This document shows, piece by piece, positions 31,617 to 31,636 of a stretch of 31,636 nucleotides of DNA. The position numbers were made by a program, and so were the translations under genes. Under the pieces are notes generated by a model, which saw only the letters and a program-made list of their open reading frames with translations, was not told where the DNA came from and did no database searches. Position 1 is the first letter of the stretch. Each line of letters starts with the position of its first letter. The DNA comes from Candidatus Galligastranaerophilus gallistercoris (GTDB lineage: Bacteria; Cyanobacteriota; Vampirovibrionia; Gastranaerophilales; Gastranaerophilaceae), in the NCBI GenBank assembly GCA_018710795.1, contig DVJH01000082.1, forward strand, positions 1 to 31,636, read 5' to 3'.

Positions 31617-31636
31617 ATGGTTAAGAAAAAAATTAT
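31617..31636 (+). CDS. Possible start of a further gene (cut by the window edge)
   Basis: ATG at 31617 preceded by AAGGA at 31601-31605, reading MVKKKI before the edge. Only six codons are visible; nothing about the product can be said. The 91 bases between the regulator stop and this ATG contain no clear terminator. Confidence 0.35.

Noticed and set aside
1..31636. CRISPR arrays, tRNA or rRNA genes, insertion sequences
   Set aside because: No regularly spaced repeats, no tRNA cloverleaf or rRNA signature and no transposase frame were seen.

Overview
The window is AT-rich bacterial chromosome from a cell with an outer membrane: it carries a two-partner secretion pair and kdsB for the lipopolysaccharide sugar KDO. 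Several traits point to the non-photosynthetic relatives of cyanobacteria (Melainabacteria/Vampirovibrionia, perhaps the gut Gastranaerophilales). NusB has a long internal insert as in cyanobacteria, and efp sits directly before accB as in many cyanobacteria. KDO synthesis, two-partner secretion and a compact low-GC genome add to this. The placement is an inference from gene content; no database search was possible.

Layout. Positions 1-5210 (+): the end of an unknown gene, a terminator, then glyS, a GT4 glycosyltransferase, nusB and ftsY. Positions 5207-8148: a convergent hypothetical gene (-), a phage portal protein gene with no other recognisable phage gene beside it (+), and a small secreted protein (+). 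Positions 8224-14247: divergent tpsB (-) and tpsA (+) share a 399-base control region with palindromes. Positions 14366-17186 (+): an exported TPR protein and kdsB. Positions 17260-19532 (-): a Flp-type pilin, rpsP, dut and coaX. Positions 19533-19828: no protein gene, but a good candidate for a structured small RNA on the minus strand. Positions 19829-20257 (+): a helical protein with a very strong ribosome binding site. Positions 20289-23543 (-): a helical-repeat protein, efp, accB and accC, with a perfect terminator-like hairpin between accB and accC. Positions 23625-26208: a tiny basic protein (+) and the operon rsgA-ispA-PAP2-like (-). Positions 26344-31525 (+): accD, accA, a PilZ protein, a sensor kinase and a response regulator with an altered HD-GYP domain. 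A further gene may begin at 31617.

How the genes fit together. All four acetyl-CoA carboxylase subunits are present in two blocks about 4 kb apart. glyS, nusB, ftsY, rpsP, efp and rsgA serve translation and protein targeting. tpsA/tpsB, the pilin, kdsB and the TPR protein belong to the cell surface. PilZ, kinase and HD-GYP regulator look like one cyclic-di-GMP-linked signalling unit.

The best candidates for something new are the minus-strand RNA at 19549-19709, the solitary portal gene, the degenerate HD-GYP regulator, and a group of promoters whose -10 box lies only 6-7 bases before the start codon, which implies leaderless messages. Four dyad or repeat motifs that could be operators are also listed.
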